Below are positions 15,031-23,633 of a stretch of DNA of 64,000 nucleotides, one piece after another. Under the pieces are notes generated by a model that was not told the DNA's origin, did not search any database, and saw only the letters and a list, made by a program, of their open reading frames with translations. This stretch comes from Mucilaginibacter sp. (GTDB taxonomy: Bacteria > Bacteroidota > Bacteroidia > Sphingobacteriales > Sphingobacteriaceae), in the NCBI RefSeq assembly GCF_025362475.1, contig NZ_JANYGH010000067.1, positions 112,151-176,150 of the forward strand, in the 5' to 3' direction. Position 1 is the first letter of the stretch. The number at the start of each line of letters is the position of its first letter. Position numbers and translations under genes: made by a program.

Positions 15031-16752
15031 TTATCGGTAAAAATCTGCGGTAAAATCTGCAAAATTGTTCTTGTTATCTGCAAGGGTAAGCTTAAAAGTG
15101 TGCTTGCCCGGTGTAATATCGCCGTTAAAGGTATAACTTAGAATTTTAGTTTTATAATCCAGTTCCATTAAAACCCATTTATTATCAATGGTTCCGATGT
15201 AACTTTTTATGCCCGAGAGGTTATCGCTCATCCTGAAATTAATACTGCGGGCCATTTTCATATTACTTCCGTTTTTGATATTTAACGGATGGATCACCGG
15301 TGGAATGGTATCCACTTTAATATAAAAATCGCCAAAGGTGCTCAATTGCGATTTTACCCAGCCATCCTGGTAATAACCACCCTGGCAAAAGCCCGCGGTG
15401 CTTACAATAACTGCTTTATCAGCATATTTACCCAGGTCAACCTCGGGTTTTATCCACAGCTCATAATTGTCATGAACAGGTGTTAAGTGGTTATGAATAT
15501 GGTGTACAGAGGAGTATGCGCCAACAGGTTTTGCTGAATTAGAGTAGATAAAATCCAGATCGTCATATAAATTGCCGGGCATTACGGTAACCTTCACCTT
15601 ATCGGTACTGAATTCGCTTTTTTTATCGTAATGAAACAAAGTGCCCTCTATTTTACTGGCAGTTGCTGTAAACGGACTTGCCTGTACCTTTAATTTTAAT
15701 GATGAAGTATTGCCAGCAACATCTTTTACAACATATTCAACATCATGTATCGCATTATCATTAAAGGTAATGATGCCCCTGTTAATAGATTGCGGATAAA
15801 GCGAAATATGACTGCCCGGCATAATAAAGCATTTCTGCATCCACCGGCGCGATGAAGTAAAAGCCGGGTAATCAATATAGGCGTTAATGGCATGGGTTTG
15901 ATCAAACGCGAAACGTTCAACTGCAAAGGTGTACACTGTTTGGCCATCAAGTTTCAGCTCAACGGAGTAGATACCATTGTGATTTACCGATGTGCTGTTC
16001 ATATCAGTAGCATTAATACCAAAACCGATATTGCCACTTAAATGTAACACCTGTGGTTTTACTAAATGATAATTACCCGCGGCACCGCCAACTGCCATAA
16101 ACTCATGCTGTGTTTTTTCACTAAACGGGTTGCCGTTAAGATGATAAATCCCGATGGAACTGATACTGGGCGGAATCTTATCCGGGATAGTTAAGCCAAA
16201 AAGCTGCGGGTTGATAGTTTCTTCGGTTTGTGTATCCCTGATCTCGAAATGCACATGCGGCCCGGCCGATGCCCCCGCATTGCCCGATATGGCCACTACT
16301 TCATCCTTACAAACGGGTACCTGTGTGGGTAATAATTTAAAGTCGGCCTCAAAGGTTTGATGCTCATATTGGTAAGCTTTTACCAACGCGGCAACCGCCG
16401 GGGTAAAGCTTTGCAAGTGACCATATACCGTGGTATAACCATTGGGGTGGGTAATGTAAATAGCCCGCCCAAAGCCGCCAAACTGTACCCGTACCCTTGA
16501 AATATAGCCGTCATTTACGGCATACACCGGGTAACCAGTACGCTGATTGGTTTTAAAATCAAGTCCGGAGTGAAAATGCGCAGGCCTTAACTCGCCAAAT
16601 GAACCTGCCGTTGTAGGGGGCTTAAGATCGAGTGGGTAGCGGAAATAATTTTGAGGATAGGGCCTGCTTTGTATGGTGGTAGTTTGCGCCTGCAAATTCA
16701 AATAAAAACCGGTGCACAGCGCGCAGATAATAATAATTCTTTTTTTAATCAT
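15031..16752 (-). CDS. M23 family metallopeptidase (LytM-type, secreted)
   Basis: The 573-residue protein has an N-terminal signal sequence (IIIICALCTGFYLNLQAQ). The zinc-site motifs of LytM/M23 peptidases follow: HFHSGLDFKT (HxxxD) near residue 60 and HVHFEIRD (HxH) near 170. The remaining ~380 residues look like beta-sandwich repeats of unknown function. It probably acts on peptidoglycan cross-links or is a periplasmic scaffold. It starts 2 bp after the FAH-family gene stops and is followed by bcp after 11 bp. Confidence 0.9.
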   Translation of the reverse strand: MIKKRIIIICALCTGFYLNLQAQTTTIQSRPYPQNYFRYPLDLKPPTTAGSFGELRPAHFHSGLDFKTNQRTGYPVYAVNDGYISRVRVQFGGFGRAIYITHPNGYTTVYGHLQSFTPAVAALVKAYQYEHQTFEADFKLLPTQVPVCKDEVVAISGNAGASAGPHVHFEIRDTQTEETINPQLFGLTIPDKIPPSISSIGIYHLNGNPFSEKTQHEFMAVGGAAGNYHLVKPQVLHLSGNIGFGINATDMNSTSVNHNGIYSVELKLDGQTVYTFAVERFAFDQTHAINAYIDYPAFTSSRRWMQKCFIMPGSHISLYPQSINRGIITFNDNAIHDVEYVVKDVAGNTSSLKLKVQASPFTATASKIEGTLFHYDKKSEFSTDKVKVTVMPGNLYDDLDFIYSNSAKPVGAYSSVHHIHNHLTPVHDNYELWIKPEVDLGKYADKAVIVSTAGFCQGGYYQDGWVKSQLSTFGDFYIKVDTIPPVIHPLNIKNGSNMKMARSINFRMSDNLSGIKSYIGTIDNKWVLMELDYKTKILSYTFNGDITPGKHTFKLTLADNKNNFADFTADFYR

Positions 16753-16754
16753 GC

Positions 16755-17366
16755 TTATTTTACGTAAAAGTCAAGCATTTTCTCACCTTCCAGATAGCCT
16801 TCCAGCCTATCGCCTACTTTTACCTTTGATACACCTGCAGGGGTGCCTGTAAATATCAGATCGCCTTTTTTAAGTGTAACATATTTGGATACAAAGGCAA
16901 TGATGCTTTCAAAAGAGAAAAGCAAATTACCTGTATTGCCTTCCTGGCGGGTTTCGCCGCTCACATCCAGTTTAAAGTTGATATCATAAATATTGGCAAA
17001 CTTTGTTTTTGGCACAAAAGCACTTATCGGTGCCGAACCATCAAACGCCTTAGCCAGTTCCCAGGGTAACCCTTTTTCTTTATGTCGATTTTGGATATCA
17101 CGGGCTGTAAAATCAATACCCAACCCAATTTCTTCATAATAACTGCCGGCAAATTTTTCACCAATATGCTTGCCTTCCTTACTCACTTTAAGAACTATCT
17201 CAATCTCGTGGTGGATATCTTCCGAAAAATCGGGGTGATAAAAAGGTTTGTTATCTTTTAAAATGGCAGTATCCGGTTTCATAAAAATAACCGGAACGGT
17301 TGGCACCGGGTTATTTAATTCTTTGGCATGTTCGGCATAGTTGCGGCCAATGGCAATTATCTTCAT
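16755..17366 (-). CDS. Fumarylacetoacetate hydrolase (FAH) family protein
   Basis: The 203-residue single-domain FAH protein carries IGRNYAEHAKELNNPVP, HHEIEIVLKV (metal ligands E and H), GIDFTARDIQ and LIFTGTPAGVSKVKVGD. Such short members are oxaloacetate decarboxylases, acylpyruvases or 2-hydroxyhepta-2,4-diene-1,7-dioate isomerases. The exact reaction is not determinable here. It heads the minus-strand run FAH, M23, bcp. Confidence 0.9.
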   Translation of the reverse strand: MKIIAIGRNYAEHAKELNNPVPTVPVIFMKPDTAILKDNKPFYHPDFSEDIHHEIEIVLKVSKEGKHIGEKFAGSYYEEIGLGIDFTARDIQNRHKEKGLPWELAKAFDGSAPISAFVPKTKFANIYDINFKLDVSGETRQEGNTGNLLFSFESIIAFVSKYVTLKKGDLIFTGTPAGVSKVKVGDRLEGYLEGEKMLDFYVK

Positions 17367-17517
17367 AAGGGAATGCTATAAACGCCAAAGCTAAAAAAAT
17401 AGATGGGTTTGGCATACACGTAAGCTTTAAAGTGTAGATGTTGGGGTGAAATACCCGGCCTTTGATAAAAATGGAGCGTAATTTTCTATAAGCCCTATAG
17501 GCACCTGAAGGCGGGTG

Positions 17518-18054
17518 CTATAATACAGAGATCCTTTTAATAACCGATTCGGTACCGGCTACAACGCGTACAAAATAAAAGCCGCGACTAAGTTTGTTGT
17601 TTATGGAGTAGCTGATATTGTGATCGCCAACCTCAACCCGTTGGTTAAATACGGTGGTTATATCATTCCCCAACACATCCATTATTTTAACCGTTACGTT
17701 GGAGTTGCGACTAACCGAATATTTCAGGTTAATTTGATCGGTAACCGGGTTAGGGTACAACTGTACGTCATTAAGCAACTTATCATCGGGGCGCGATACA
17801 CTTACTTTTGCACTTGATGTTACAGCTGGTTTTAAAGGTGGCAGCGCCAGGTGAAGCCCATTTTTTAAATAGGAAGGCTTACCGCCTTTTGCTTTAGTTA
17901 CATGATAGGTAGTATCACCTTTAGCCTGTTTAGTGCCAGTTAGTTTATCGGGCGTAACTCTTGCTGCAAACGCAAAATTCATAAAAATTGCCATCGCAAC
18001 TAATACAAGCCATGCATATGTGTAAATAAAAGAGTAAGTAGTTTTTCGCCTCAT
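17518..18054 (-). CDS. Small T9SS type A sorting-domain protein
   Basis: The 178-residue product has a signal peptide (hydrophobic residues about 12-30), a ~65-residue low-complexity middle and a C-terminal type IX sorting domain. The domain is recognised by LYPNPVTDQINLKYS, VKIMDVLGNDI, NISYSINNKLSRGFYFVRV and a final KRISVL. Almost all the folded protein is the sorting domain itself, so it could be a decaying cargo gene or a small surface protein. It has its own -7 box at 18070-18077 and is divergent from kup. Confidence 0.85.
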   Translation of the reverse strand: MRRKTTYSFIYTYAWLVLVAMAIFMNFAFAARVTPDKLTGTKQAKGDTTYHVTKAKGGKPSYLKNGLHLALPPLKPAVTSSAKVSVSRPDDKLLNDVQLYPNPVTDQINLKYSVSRNSNVTVKIMDVLGNDITTVFNQRVEVGDHNISYSINNKLSRGFYFVRVVAGTESVIKRISVL

Positions 18055-18069
18055 TATTAAGTTTCCCTA

Positions 18070-18077
18070 CAAAAGTA
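18070..18077 (-). promoter_or_regulatory. Candidate -7 box (TACTTTTG) of the T9SS protein gene
   Basis: Minus-strand TACTTTTG fits TAnnTTTG and lies 15 bp upstream of the start at 18054. Confidence 0.4.
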
Positions 18078-18220
18078 TAAATAATGCCCTCACGACGTAG
18101 AAAAATGACGTTTTTGTAAAACTTTTTAACAAAATTTAACAATAAGGGCTGTTTTTACGGTTTTGACTCGTAATTTACTTATACGTTTAATGATAATTTA
18201 AGTTTAATGGAAAAAATTAA

Positions 18221-18228
18221 TATTTTTG
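18221..18228 (+). promoter_or_regulatory. Candidate -7 box (TATTTTTG) of kup
   Basis: TATTTTTG fits TAnnTTTG and ends 21 bp before the GTG proposed as the kup start. It overlaps the alternative TTG start at 18226, which argues that the TTG is upstream of, or at, the transcription start. Confidence 0.45.
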
Positions 18229-18249
18229 CGACTTCACAAAATCAAAATA

Positions 18250-20199
18250 GTGTCGAACCATAAAGATCTGCAAAAACTGTCGGCCGCTGGCCTTCTCATC
18301 AGTTTAGGAATAATTTACGGTGATATTGGTACCTCCCCATTATACGTATTCAAAGCCATTGTTGGTACAAACCAAATTTCCGAAACATTAATACTTGGAG
18401 GAGTCTCACTCATTTTCTGGACGTTAACGCTGCAAACCACGCTGAAATACGTGGTGATTACGCTACGTGCCGATAATAAGGGTGAGGGTGGTATCTTCTC
18501 CCTATTCTCACTCGTTCGCCGAAAAGCAAAATGGCTTATTGTACCTGCCGTTGTTGGTGGTTGCGCCTTGCTTGCCGATGGCATCATTACCCCTCCTATT
18601 ACCATATCATCGGCAATTGAGGGTTTACAAACTTACTACCCACAATTGCCTACTGTAAAAATTGTAATGGCCATTATTACCGGGCTGTTTATTATACAGC
18701 AATTTGGTACATCACTGGTTGGTAAGGCTTTTGGACCTATTATGTTCATCTGGTTTACCATGATGGGGGTGTTAGGGATCAGTTATATTGTTCACTCACC
18801 GGGTATTGTCAGGGCATTAAATCCATATTATGCTTATGAGCTGTTAAGTTCTGCAGGCAGTCATAACGCCTTTATCATTTTAGGAGCGGTATTTTTGTGT
18901 ACTACAGGAGCCGAGGCTTTATACTCAGATCTGGGGCACTGCGGTAAACAAAACATCCGCATAAGCTGGATATATGTTAAAGCCTGTTTAATTCTTAACT
19001 ACCTGGGGCAGGCAGTTTGGTTACTGCAAAGAAATGGCACCGTAATGGACCTGAATACCAATAACCCCTTTTATAAAATTATGCCCGAGTGGTTCCTTAT
19101 ATTCGGTATCGGTATAGCTACCGTTGCTGCTATTATTGCCAGCCAGGCCTTAATTTCGGGATCGTTTACGCTTATTGCCGAGGCTGTAAGGCTTAACCTT
19201 TGGCCAAAAGTACGTATCAATTATCCATCAGAGCAAAAGGGACAATTGTATGTACCCAGTGTTAACTGGCTGCTTTGGGCCGGATGTTTGGGTGTGGTAC
19301 TGATATTTCGCCACTCAGATAAAATGGAGGCGGCTTACGGTTTAAGTATCACGGTAGCGATGCTCATGACCACCATACTGGTATCTAAATTCCTGAAACG
19401 CAAAAAAGTACCTTCCTATATCATCAATACGTTTTTAGCGGTTTACCTGGTTATTGAGGGTACGTTTCTTACAGGTAACCTGGTTAAGTTTTTACATGGT
19501 GGCTGGTTCACCCTATCAATAGGGTTTGTATTATTCACGGTGATGTGGACATGGCACACTGCCCGCAAAATCAGGAACCGTTACGTTAAGTTTGTAGGTA
19601 TTGATGATTATTACAACCTTATTAATGAACTAAGTGCAGACGAAAGCGTACCTAAATACGCATCGCAACTGGTTTATTTAACCAGCGCCAATTTCAACTC
19701 AGAAATCGAATCGAAAATTGTTTACTCCATACTCCAAAAGCAGCCTAAGCGTGCAGATGTATATTGGCTGGTTCACGTTGATGTGGTTGATGAGCCCTAC
19801 AAACGTGAGTACGAAGTCGACTTTTTGGTGCCAAACAAACTTATCCGCATCGATTTTAAATTAGGTTTCCGGGTTGAGCAGCAGATAAACCTGTTGTTTA
19901 GGAAAGTGGTTGAAGACTTGGTTAAAAAAGGCGAGGTAGATATTACCAGTCATTACAAATCACTAAATAAACACAAAATAGTGGGCGACTTTAGGTTTGT
20001 GGTGATTGAAAAGGTGTTTTCCCGTTCGCATAGCCTATCGTTATATGAGCGTTTTATAATGGATTTTTATGTATATCTCAAAAAGGTAAGTTTATCAGAA
20101 GAACGCGGTTTTGGCCTCGACCTGAGTTTTGTAACGGTTGAAAAAGTTCCGCTGATGTTGTCAATACCTGAGGCTATTGAAATACACAGGGTGAATTAG
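18250..20199 (+). CDS. kup: KUP/HAK/KT family potassium transporter
   Basis: The protein (about 649 residues) begins with the family signature LGIIYGDIGTSPLYVFKA and has about twelve transmembrane segments up to residue ~430. A cytoplasmic C-terminal domain of ~200 residues follows. KUP proteins import K+ with protons. The open frame extends to a TTG at 18226, but GTG at 18250 (MSNHKDLQKLSAAG) matches the usual N-terminus and lies after a -7 box. The gene is monocistronic with a hairpin terminator at 20224-20253. Confidence 0.93.
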   Translation: MSNHKDLQKLSAAGLLISLGIIYGDIGTSPLYVFKAIVGTNQISETLILGGVSLIFWTLTLQTTLKYVVITLRADNKGEGGIFSLFSLVRRKAKWLIVPAVVGGCALLADGIITPPITISSAIEGLQTYYPQLPTVKIVMAIITGLFIIQQFGTSLVGKAFGPIMFIWFTMMGVLGISYIVHSPGIVRALNPYYAYELLSSAGSHNAFIILGAVFLCTTGAEALYSDLGHCGKQNIRISWIYVKACLILNYLGQAVWLLQRNGTVMDLNTNNPFYKIMPEWFLIFGIGIATVAAIIASQALISGSFTLIAEAVRLNLWPKVRINYPSEQKGQLYVPSVNWLLWAGCLGVVLIFRHSDKMEAAYGLSITVAMLMTTILVSKFLKRKKVPSYIINTFLAVYLVIEGTFLTGNLVKFLHGGWFTLSIGFVLFTVMWTWHTARKIRNRYVKFVGIDDYYNLINELSADESVPKYASQLVYLTSANFNSEIESKIVYSILQKQPKRADVYWLVHVDVVDEPYKREYEVDFLVPNKLIRIDFKLGFRVEQQINLLFRKVVEDLVKKGEVDITSHYKSLNKHKIVGDFRFVVIEKVFSRSHSLSLYERFIMDFYVYLKKVSLSEERGFGLDLSFVTVEKVPLMLSIPEAIEIHRVN

Positions 20200-20223
20200 C
20201 CGCACATAAACCCTTTACAAACA

Positions 20224-20256
20224 AAAAGACCTTAGATTATCTGAGGTCTTTTTGTT
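20224..20256 (+). terminator. Rho-independent terminator of kup
   Basis: AAAAAGACCTTAG / CTGAGGTCTTTTT form a 13-bp stem (one G-U pair) with loop ATTAT, followed by GTTTT. It lies 24 bp after the kup stop. Confidence 0.85.
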
Positions 20257-20343
20257 TTATAGGCTTTGTGGGAACACATCTCCTTTAGAGTTACTATGTA
20301 GGCACATCTTTTTATCCCCCCTTATTTTGTATTAAAAGATGTT

Positions 20344-20480
20344 GTCATTTCGACGAACAGGCGTGGGGAAAAAGGAAAGGGGTGAGGAGAAGTCTTATAC
20401 AACCTGCATGTTCGCTTGTCGCTTATATAAGATTTCTCCTCACCCCAATGCTCGTGCCACCCGCTGTTCGTCGAAATGAC
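20344..20480. repeat. Palindromic intergenic element, copy 3
   Basis: The ends GTCATTTCGACGAACAG (20344) and CTGTTCGTCGAAATGAC (to 20480) are perfect inverted arms of 17 bp. The inner arms GGGGTGAGGAGAA / TTCTCCTCACCCC also pair. It shares the termini and inner stem logic of the copies at 4266 and 8967 but has a different middle. It occupies the gap between kup and the DUF5655 gene. Confidence 0.78.
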
Positions 20481-20533
20481 AATTTTCTTTTATTAACAAG
20501 ATGTATTCATACAGTGGCCTTTGGAGCGTGAGA

Positions 20534-20941
20534 TTATCCCTCCAAAGCCTTCCTCATATATCCCCTCACCTCTTCATTAATATCTTCTTTAAAATACATT
20601 CTGAAGTAATGGTTATGATCATTAGTTCCGGGAACCGTTTTTATTTTAGTGAAGCACAGATTATCTGCATAGATCTCTTTAAAGGGGAATACTACATCAA
20701 TAAAATTTTTACCTAACTGAGTTACATAAGCAAAATTTGTGCGTAGCCCCAAAGCGATCATACTTTTGGTTGGGTAAACCTTAATGGGGGCCATTTGCAG
20801 GTATTCATTTATCAAATGATCAAACAATTCAACCGTGTGCGCTGATTTACCCTGTAAAAAATCGCTCAGGTTACGCTCCCTGCAGGAGTGCACCTGGTTG
20901 ATGGCAGTAAATTCCCGGTTGCAAATGGGGCAGGTCCACAT
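20534..20941 (-). CDS. DUF5655 domain-containing protein with N-terminal zinc-finger-like motif
   Basis: The 135-residue protein opens with MWTCPICNREFTAINQVHSC, a CxxC...HxC pattern that could bind zinc. It continues into a compact DUF5655-like domain (VELFDHLINEYLQMAPIKVY, NFAYVTQLGKNFIDVVFPF, HYFRMYFKEDINEEVRGYM). The function of DUF5655 is unknown. It lies 14 bp downstream of the APC permease gene on the same strand and may be co-transcribed with it. Confidence 0.75.
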   Translation of the reverse strand: MWTCPICNREFTAINQVHSCRERNLSDFLQGKSAHTVELFDHLINEYLQMAPIKVYPTKSMIALGLRTNFAYVTQLGKNFIDVVFPFKEIYADNLCFTKIKTVPGTNDHNHYFRMYFKEDINEEVRGYMRKALEG

Positions 20942-20955
20942 GGTTATCTAATTAT

Positions 20956-22887
20956 CTATGCTGTTTCAACCTCCCTGCCTAATACACTGTTCCTGTAGCT
21001 GTAGCTGAAATATATTACCAGGCCTATTACCAGCCATACCAGGAACCGTAACCAGTTGGTATAACCAAGTTCGGTCATCAGGTAAAAACAGCTCATAAGC
21101 CCTAAAACAGGTATCAGCGAGAAGTTTTTTAAGAAGCTATAAACACTAATTATAATAATGAGAATAAAGAACAGGTAGTTAGGGAAATTATATAAAAATC
21201 CATCTAATCCTAAATGATACTTTTTAGCCTCGCTGATAGGGGTAATCCTTAAGGCAGTGTTGAATTTATCTTCTTCCAGATTTTTAAAATACTTTGTTTC
21301 GTCAGCCTTACCGTCAATACTTTGTTTCCCATAAAGCATATTGCAGGTAACAAATAAAGCGGATTTATCGGCAGCATCCAGGCTCTCGATAATTGCCGGT
21401 TTTTCCCTTAGTTTTTTAAACTGCATCATTTCTACCTGTGGAGCGGGTTTTAAGTAAAAAAGCGAACCAAATATGATAATGGTTATCAACGGAACTATAA
21501 ACTTACTGTTAACATACGGCAAATGGAATTTGCCCTTAACCGCGGCCTCGCGTGGCAATAGCAATACCCCACCGCAAACCAATACAAATGCAAAAAGGGT
21601 ACCTATACTGGTTAAATCGGTAACCTCGGTAAGGTTCATAAACAGCGCTGGTACAGCAACTACGAAACCGGTTACAACAGTTGCAAAAGCCGGTGTATGA
21701 AACTTAGGATGGATACGTGAAAATGCCTTGGGAAGCAAACCATCCCGGCTCATACTCATCCAGATACGTGGTTGGCCCAACTGAAATATCAACAAAACGC
21801 TTGCAGTTGCAATTACGGCACTTATAGATATAATGTAACTAACTTTATGTAAGCCCACCTTAGCAAATACAAAAGCAAGCGGATCTCCAACCTGCAGTTC
21901 TTTATAGCTTACCATACCGGTAAGTACAAGGGCTATCAGGATATATAAAACAGTACAAATTATAAGCGAATAGATCATACCACGGGGCAGATCCCGCTGG
22001 GGCTGTTCACATTCCTCGGCAGTGGTTGATATGGCATCAAAACCTATATAAGCAAAAAACACACCCGATACACCTTTCATAACACCTCCAAAACCGTTTG
22101 GCATAAATGGATGCCAGTTAGCCGGTGTTACGTAAAAAAAGCCCACAACGATAACCGCTATAACGATCACAATTTTCAGGATCACCATAGCATTCGTTGC
22201 CTTCTTGGTTTCGCGGATGCCGATATAAACCAGGTAGGTGATAATAAATACGATTCCTAACGCAGGCAGATTGGCAATCAGTTTAAATCCGTCGATACCG
22301 GGCGCATTATCCCAGGCCATGGCGGCACCTTTTACCCTATCGCTAATATCAGCCAGATTACTTCCAGCAGCCAACACAGCGTCGTGACCTCTTAAGGCCG
22401 ACACATAATCCATGGTAAGGTATTTGGGCAGGTGAATATTGAAACCCTCCAGCAAGTTTACAAAATACTCGCTCCAGGATATGGCAACGGCAATGTTACC
22501 AATGGCATATTCCATTAAAAGATCCCAGCCAATTATCCAGGCAATTAATTCACCAAATGACGCATAAGCGTAAGTATAAGCACTACCGGCAACAGGTATG
22601 CGGGAAGCAAACTCGGCATAACATAGGGCCGAAAACCCGCAGGTGATGGCAGTTACTACAAATAAAAGAGATACCGCGGGGCCGCCATGAAAAGAGGCCT
22701 CGCCTATAGTACTGAAAATACCAGCGCCAACTACGGCGGCTATACCCATGAGGGTTAGATCTTTAACGTTAAGTTCTTTTTTTAATTGGGAGGAGGCGGT
22801 ACCAGGGTGTTCGCTGTCGCTGAAACCGCATTCAACATCATGTAATATTTTGGCAACAGATTTTTTACGAAATATACTTTTCGACAT
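20956..22887 (-). CDS. APC-family amino acid permease
   Basis: The 643-residue protein has KELNVKDLTLMGIAAVVGAG near the N-terminus (TM1 with the GAGIFSTIG substrate-binding loop). About twelve to fourteen membrane segments follow, as in the cationic amino acid transporter (YfnA/CAT) branch. A ~100-residue soluble insert around 480-560 (VEMMQFKKLREKPAIIESLD and following) splits the C-terminal membrane helices and is not part of the core fold. It probably imports amino acids by proton symport. A -7 box is at 22918-22925; the start region is back to back with the PAP2 gene promoter. Confidence 0.92.
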   Translation of the reverse strand: MSKSIFRKKSVAKILHDVECGFSDSEHPGTASSQLKKELNVKDLTLMGIAAVVGAGIFSTIGEASFHGGPAVSLLFVVTAITCGFSALCYAEFASRIPVAGSAYTYAYASFGELIAWIIGWDLLMEYAIGNIAVAISWSEYFVNLLEGFNIHLPKYLTMDYVSALRGHDAVLAAGSNLADISDRVKGAAMAWDNAPGIDGFKLIANLPALGIVFIITYLVYIGIRETKKATNAMVILKIVIVIAVIVVGFFYVTPANWHPFMPNGFGGVMKGVSGVFFAYIGFDAISTTAEECEQPQRDLPRGMIYSLIICTVLYILIALVLTGMVSYKELQVGDPLAFVFAKVGLHKVSYIISISAVIATASVLLIFQLGQPRIWMSMSRDGLLPKAFSRIHPKFHTPAFATVVTGFVVAVPALFMNLTEVTDLTSIGTLFAFVLVCGGVLLLPREAAVKGKFHLPYVNSKFIVPLITIIIFGSLFYLKPAPQVEMMQFKKLREKPAIIESLDAADKSALFVTCNMLYGKQSIDGKADETKYFKNLEEDKFNTALRITPISEAKKYHLGLDGFLYNFPNYLFFILIIIISVYSFLKNFSLIPVLGLMSCFYLMTELGYTNWLRFLVWLVIGLVIYFSYSYRNSVLGREVETA

Positions 22888-22917
22888 TTAATTAAAGTAA
22901 TTAGTGTAACCCAATTC

Positions 22918-22925
22918 CAAACATA
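22918..22925 (-). promoter_or_regulatory. Candidate -7 box (TATGTTTG) of the APC permease gene
   Basis: Minus-strand TATGTTTG fits TAnnTTTG and lies 30 bp upstream of the permease start. It is 8 bp from the -33 element of the divergent PAP2 promoter. Confidence 0.4.
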
Positions 22926-22933
22926 ATCATTTT

Positions 22934-22963
22934 TTTGCATTGAATAAGTATATGCTTATTTTG
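22934..22963 (+). promoter_or_regulatory. Candidate promoter of the PAP2 phosphatase gene
   Basis: A -33 TTTG at 22934-22937 and a near-consensus -7 TATTTTG at 22957-22963 are spaced by 19 bp. The ATG follows 4 bp later, so the mRNA leader would be very short. Confidence 0.55.
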
Positions 22964-22967
22964 CACC

Positions 22968-23633
22968 ATGAAGATAGGGATAAAAGATGTTTTATACAGG
23001 ATCAGGCCGTTTTTTATACTCTACCTGCTGTTTCTTTGCGCTTGTTTGGTTATCAAACTATTATACACCCGGCAGGAAGTTTTCTTTGCAGTTAATGGAT
23101 GGAATAGCCCCTGGGCAGATTATATTGAACCCTACATGACCGACTTAGGAGATGGCCTTACAGCGATCACCCTATCGTTGATCATGCTTTTATTCAGCTA
23201 TCGCAAATTCCTCTTATTAGCATCAAGTTACCTGGTAACATCGTTGGTGGCCCAGGTATTAAAATACATTGTTGACGCCCCCAGGCCAATGCTTTACTTT
23301 GAAAGTCAGTGGAGCCATGTACACACCGTTAAAGGAATTTATATACTCAGTTTCAACAGTTTCCCCTCGGGGCATACAACAAGCGCTTTTTCGGCCGCGC
23401 TGGTAATTACGTATTTATGCAAAAATAAAGGCTGGGGTGTCCCAGCCTTATTAATTGCTATGTTGGTTGGCTATTCAAGAATGTACCTTACCCAACACTT
23501 TTTTGAAGATGTTATTGCCGGTTCCGTTATCGGTGTAATGGTTACCGTGTTTTGGTTAACCTGGCTGGATAGTAAACAATTTATCCATACCGATAAGTGG
23601 AACAAGGGCCTATACAGAACTCTTTTTAAATAA
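22968..23633 (+). CDS. PAP2 family phosphatase
   Basis: The 221-residue membrane protein carries the three PAP2 phosphatase motifs in order: KYIVDAPRPM (KxxxxxxRP), SFPSGHTTSAF (PSGH) and SRMYLTQHFFEDVIAG (SRxxxxxHxxxD). Six membrane segments are visible. It probably dephosphorylates a lipid phosphate such as undecaprenyl pyrophosphate or phosphatidylglycerol phosphate, with the active site facing the periplasm. Its stop codon directly abuts the stop codon of the convergent next gene. Confidence 0.92.
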   Translation: MKIGIKDVLYRIRPFFILYLLFLCACLVIKLLYTRQEVFFAVNGWNSPWADYIEPYMTDLGDGLTAITLSLIMLLFSYRKFLLLASSYLVTSLVAQVLKYIVDAPRPMLYFESQWSHVHTVKGIYILSFNSFPSGHTTSAFSAALVITYLCKNKGWGVPALLIAMLVGYSRMYLTQHFFEDVIAGSVIGVMVTVFWLTWLDSKQFIHTDKWNKGLYRTLFK

